The notes under the pieces were generated by a model. That model searched no databases. It saw only the letters and a list, made by a program, of their open reading frames with translations, and had not been told where the DNA came from. 6,531 nt of DNA, taken from positions 1-6,531 of the forward strand of contig DLSX01000051.1 of the NCBI GenBank assembly GCA_002500765.1, given 5' to 3'. The DNA is from Neorhizobium sp. UBA7851 (GTDB taxonomy: Bacteria > Pseudomonadota > Alphaproteobacteria > Rhizobiales > Rhizobiaceae). Below are positions 6,399 through 6,531 of the stretch, piece after piece (within the stretch, counting starts at the first letter, position 1; the number at the start of each line of letters is the position of its first letter). A program made the translations under genes and the position numbers.

Positions 6399-6423
6399 GA
6401 TTTATTCAATATCCGAATAAATC
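6399..6423. repeat. AT-rich inverted repeat upstream of the rightward promoter
   Basis: GATTTATTC (6399-6407) and GAATAAATC (6415-6423) are exact 9-bp arms around a 7-nt spacer. It stands out from its GC-rich surroundings and ends about 50 bp upstream of the -35 element at 6475. It could be a protein-binding site for the rightward transcript, for purC, or for both. Confidence 0.5.
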
Positions 6424-6474
6424 TTTTGAAAACAGATGCTTGTCGTTTTCTTGAAGTTTTTGCGACTAAGTGTG

Positions 6475-6503
6475 TTGACGTTTTGGCGGAGTGTCCTCTA
6501 TAA
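6475..6503 (+). promoter_or_regulatory. Strong rightward sigma70-type promoter, probably for a stable RNA (possibly rRNA operon)
   Basis: TTGACG (6475-6480) and CTATAA (6498-6503) are separated by exactly 17 bp. This is close to the rhizobial housekeeping consensus. The DNA upstream (about 6400-6465) is AT-rich, as for UP-element regions. The stretch right after the -10 (GCCCACTC) is GC-rich, a discriminator type seen in stringently controlled rRNA and tRNA promoters. The transcript is cut off by the window edge, so its identity is inferred. Confidence 0.65.
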
Positions 6504-6531
6504 GCCCACTCACTGACGAGGGCGGCGGCGC

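Larger units (their letters stand above)
6216..6531. other. Intergenic region between purC and a rightward transcript leaving the window
   Basis: This 316-bp stretch holds no convincing protein gene. Its left half is the purC leader, with a GC palindrome, a two-codon ORF with a strong Shine-Dalgarno and a TCCGGC inverted repeat. Its right part turns AT-rich from about 6400 and carries an inverted repeat, followed by a strong rightward promoter. The possible frames that start at TTG near 6302 and 6409 on the minus strand lack ribosome binding sites and run into or across purC. Confidence 0.7.

Noticed and set aside
6098..6409. 103-aa minus-strand frame overlapping the purC start
   Set aside because: It starts at TTG without a ribosome binding site, overlaps purC in another frame, and has a low-complexity product.

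Overview
The window looks like chromosomal DNA of a GC-rich alphaproteobacterium, most likely of the Rhizobiaceae (Agrobacterium/Rhizobium group). The grounds are the protein sequences, the codon composition, the use of GTG starts, and a promoter at the right edge resembling the rhizobial consensus (TTGAC, 17-18 bp, CTATA). The genus is inferred from sequence character and was not tested by a search.

Layout, left to right. Positions 1-120 are a short non-coding tail downstream of the efflux pump gene. All four recognisable genes lie on the minus strand, so they read right to left: purC (5268-6215), a TetR-family regulator (4626-5228), a periplasmic adaptor lipoprotein (3287-4474), and an RND efflux transporter of the AcrB/MexB type (121-3231). 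Gaps are 39 bp (purC to tetR), about 150 bp (tetR to adaptor) and 55 bp (adaptor to pump). The right 316 bp (6216-6531) hold the purC leader and, pointing the other way, a strong promoter whose transcript runs off the window. Its GC-rich discriminator suggests a stable RNA, possibly an rRNA operon.

How the genes work together. The adaptor and the pump form two parts of a tripartite proton-driven drug efflux system. No outer-membrane channel gene is present, so a TolC/OprM-type partner must be encoded elsewhere or beyond the left edge. The TetR protein is the obvious candidate local repressor. The tetR/adaptor junction carries a perfect inverted repeat with 16-bp arms that includes the tetR stop codon, and an additional half-site copy lies inside the tetR coding end. 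purC is a housekeeping purine-biosynthesis gene of the long (about 300 aa) type. The regulator sits so close behind it that it may be partly transcribed from the purC promoter.

No mobile element, CRISPR array or tRNA gene was seen, and no previously unknown protein system. The less ordinary content is in the intergenic DNA: the tetR/adaptor repeat, the structured purC leader (GC palindrome next to the ribosome binding site, and a two-codon ORF with a strong Shine-Dalgarno), and an AT-rich inverted repeat upstream of the right-edge promoter.
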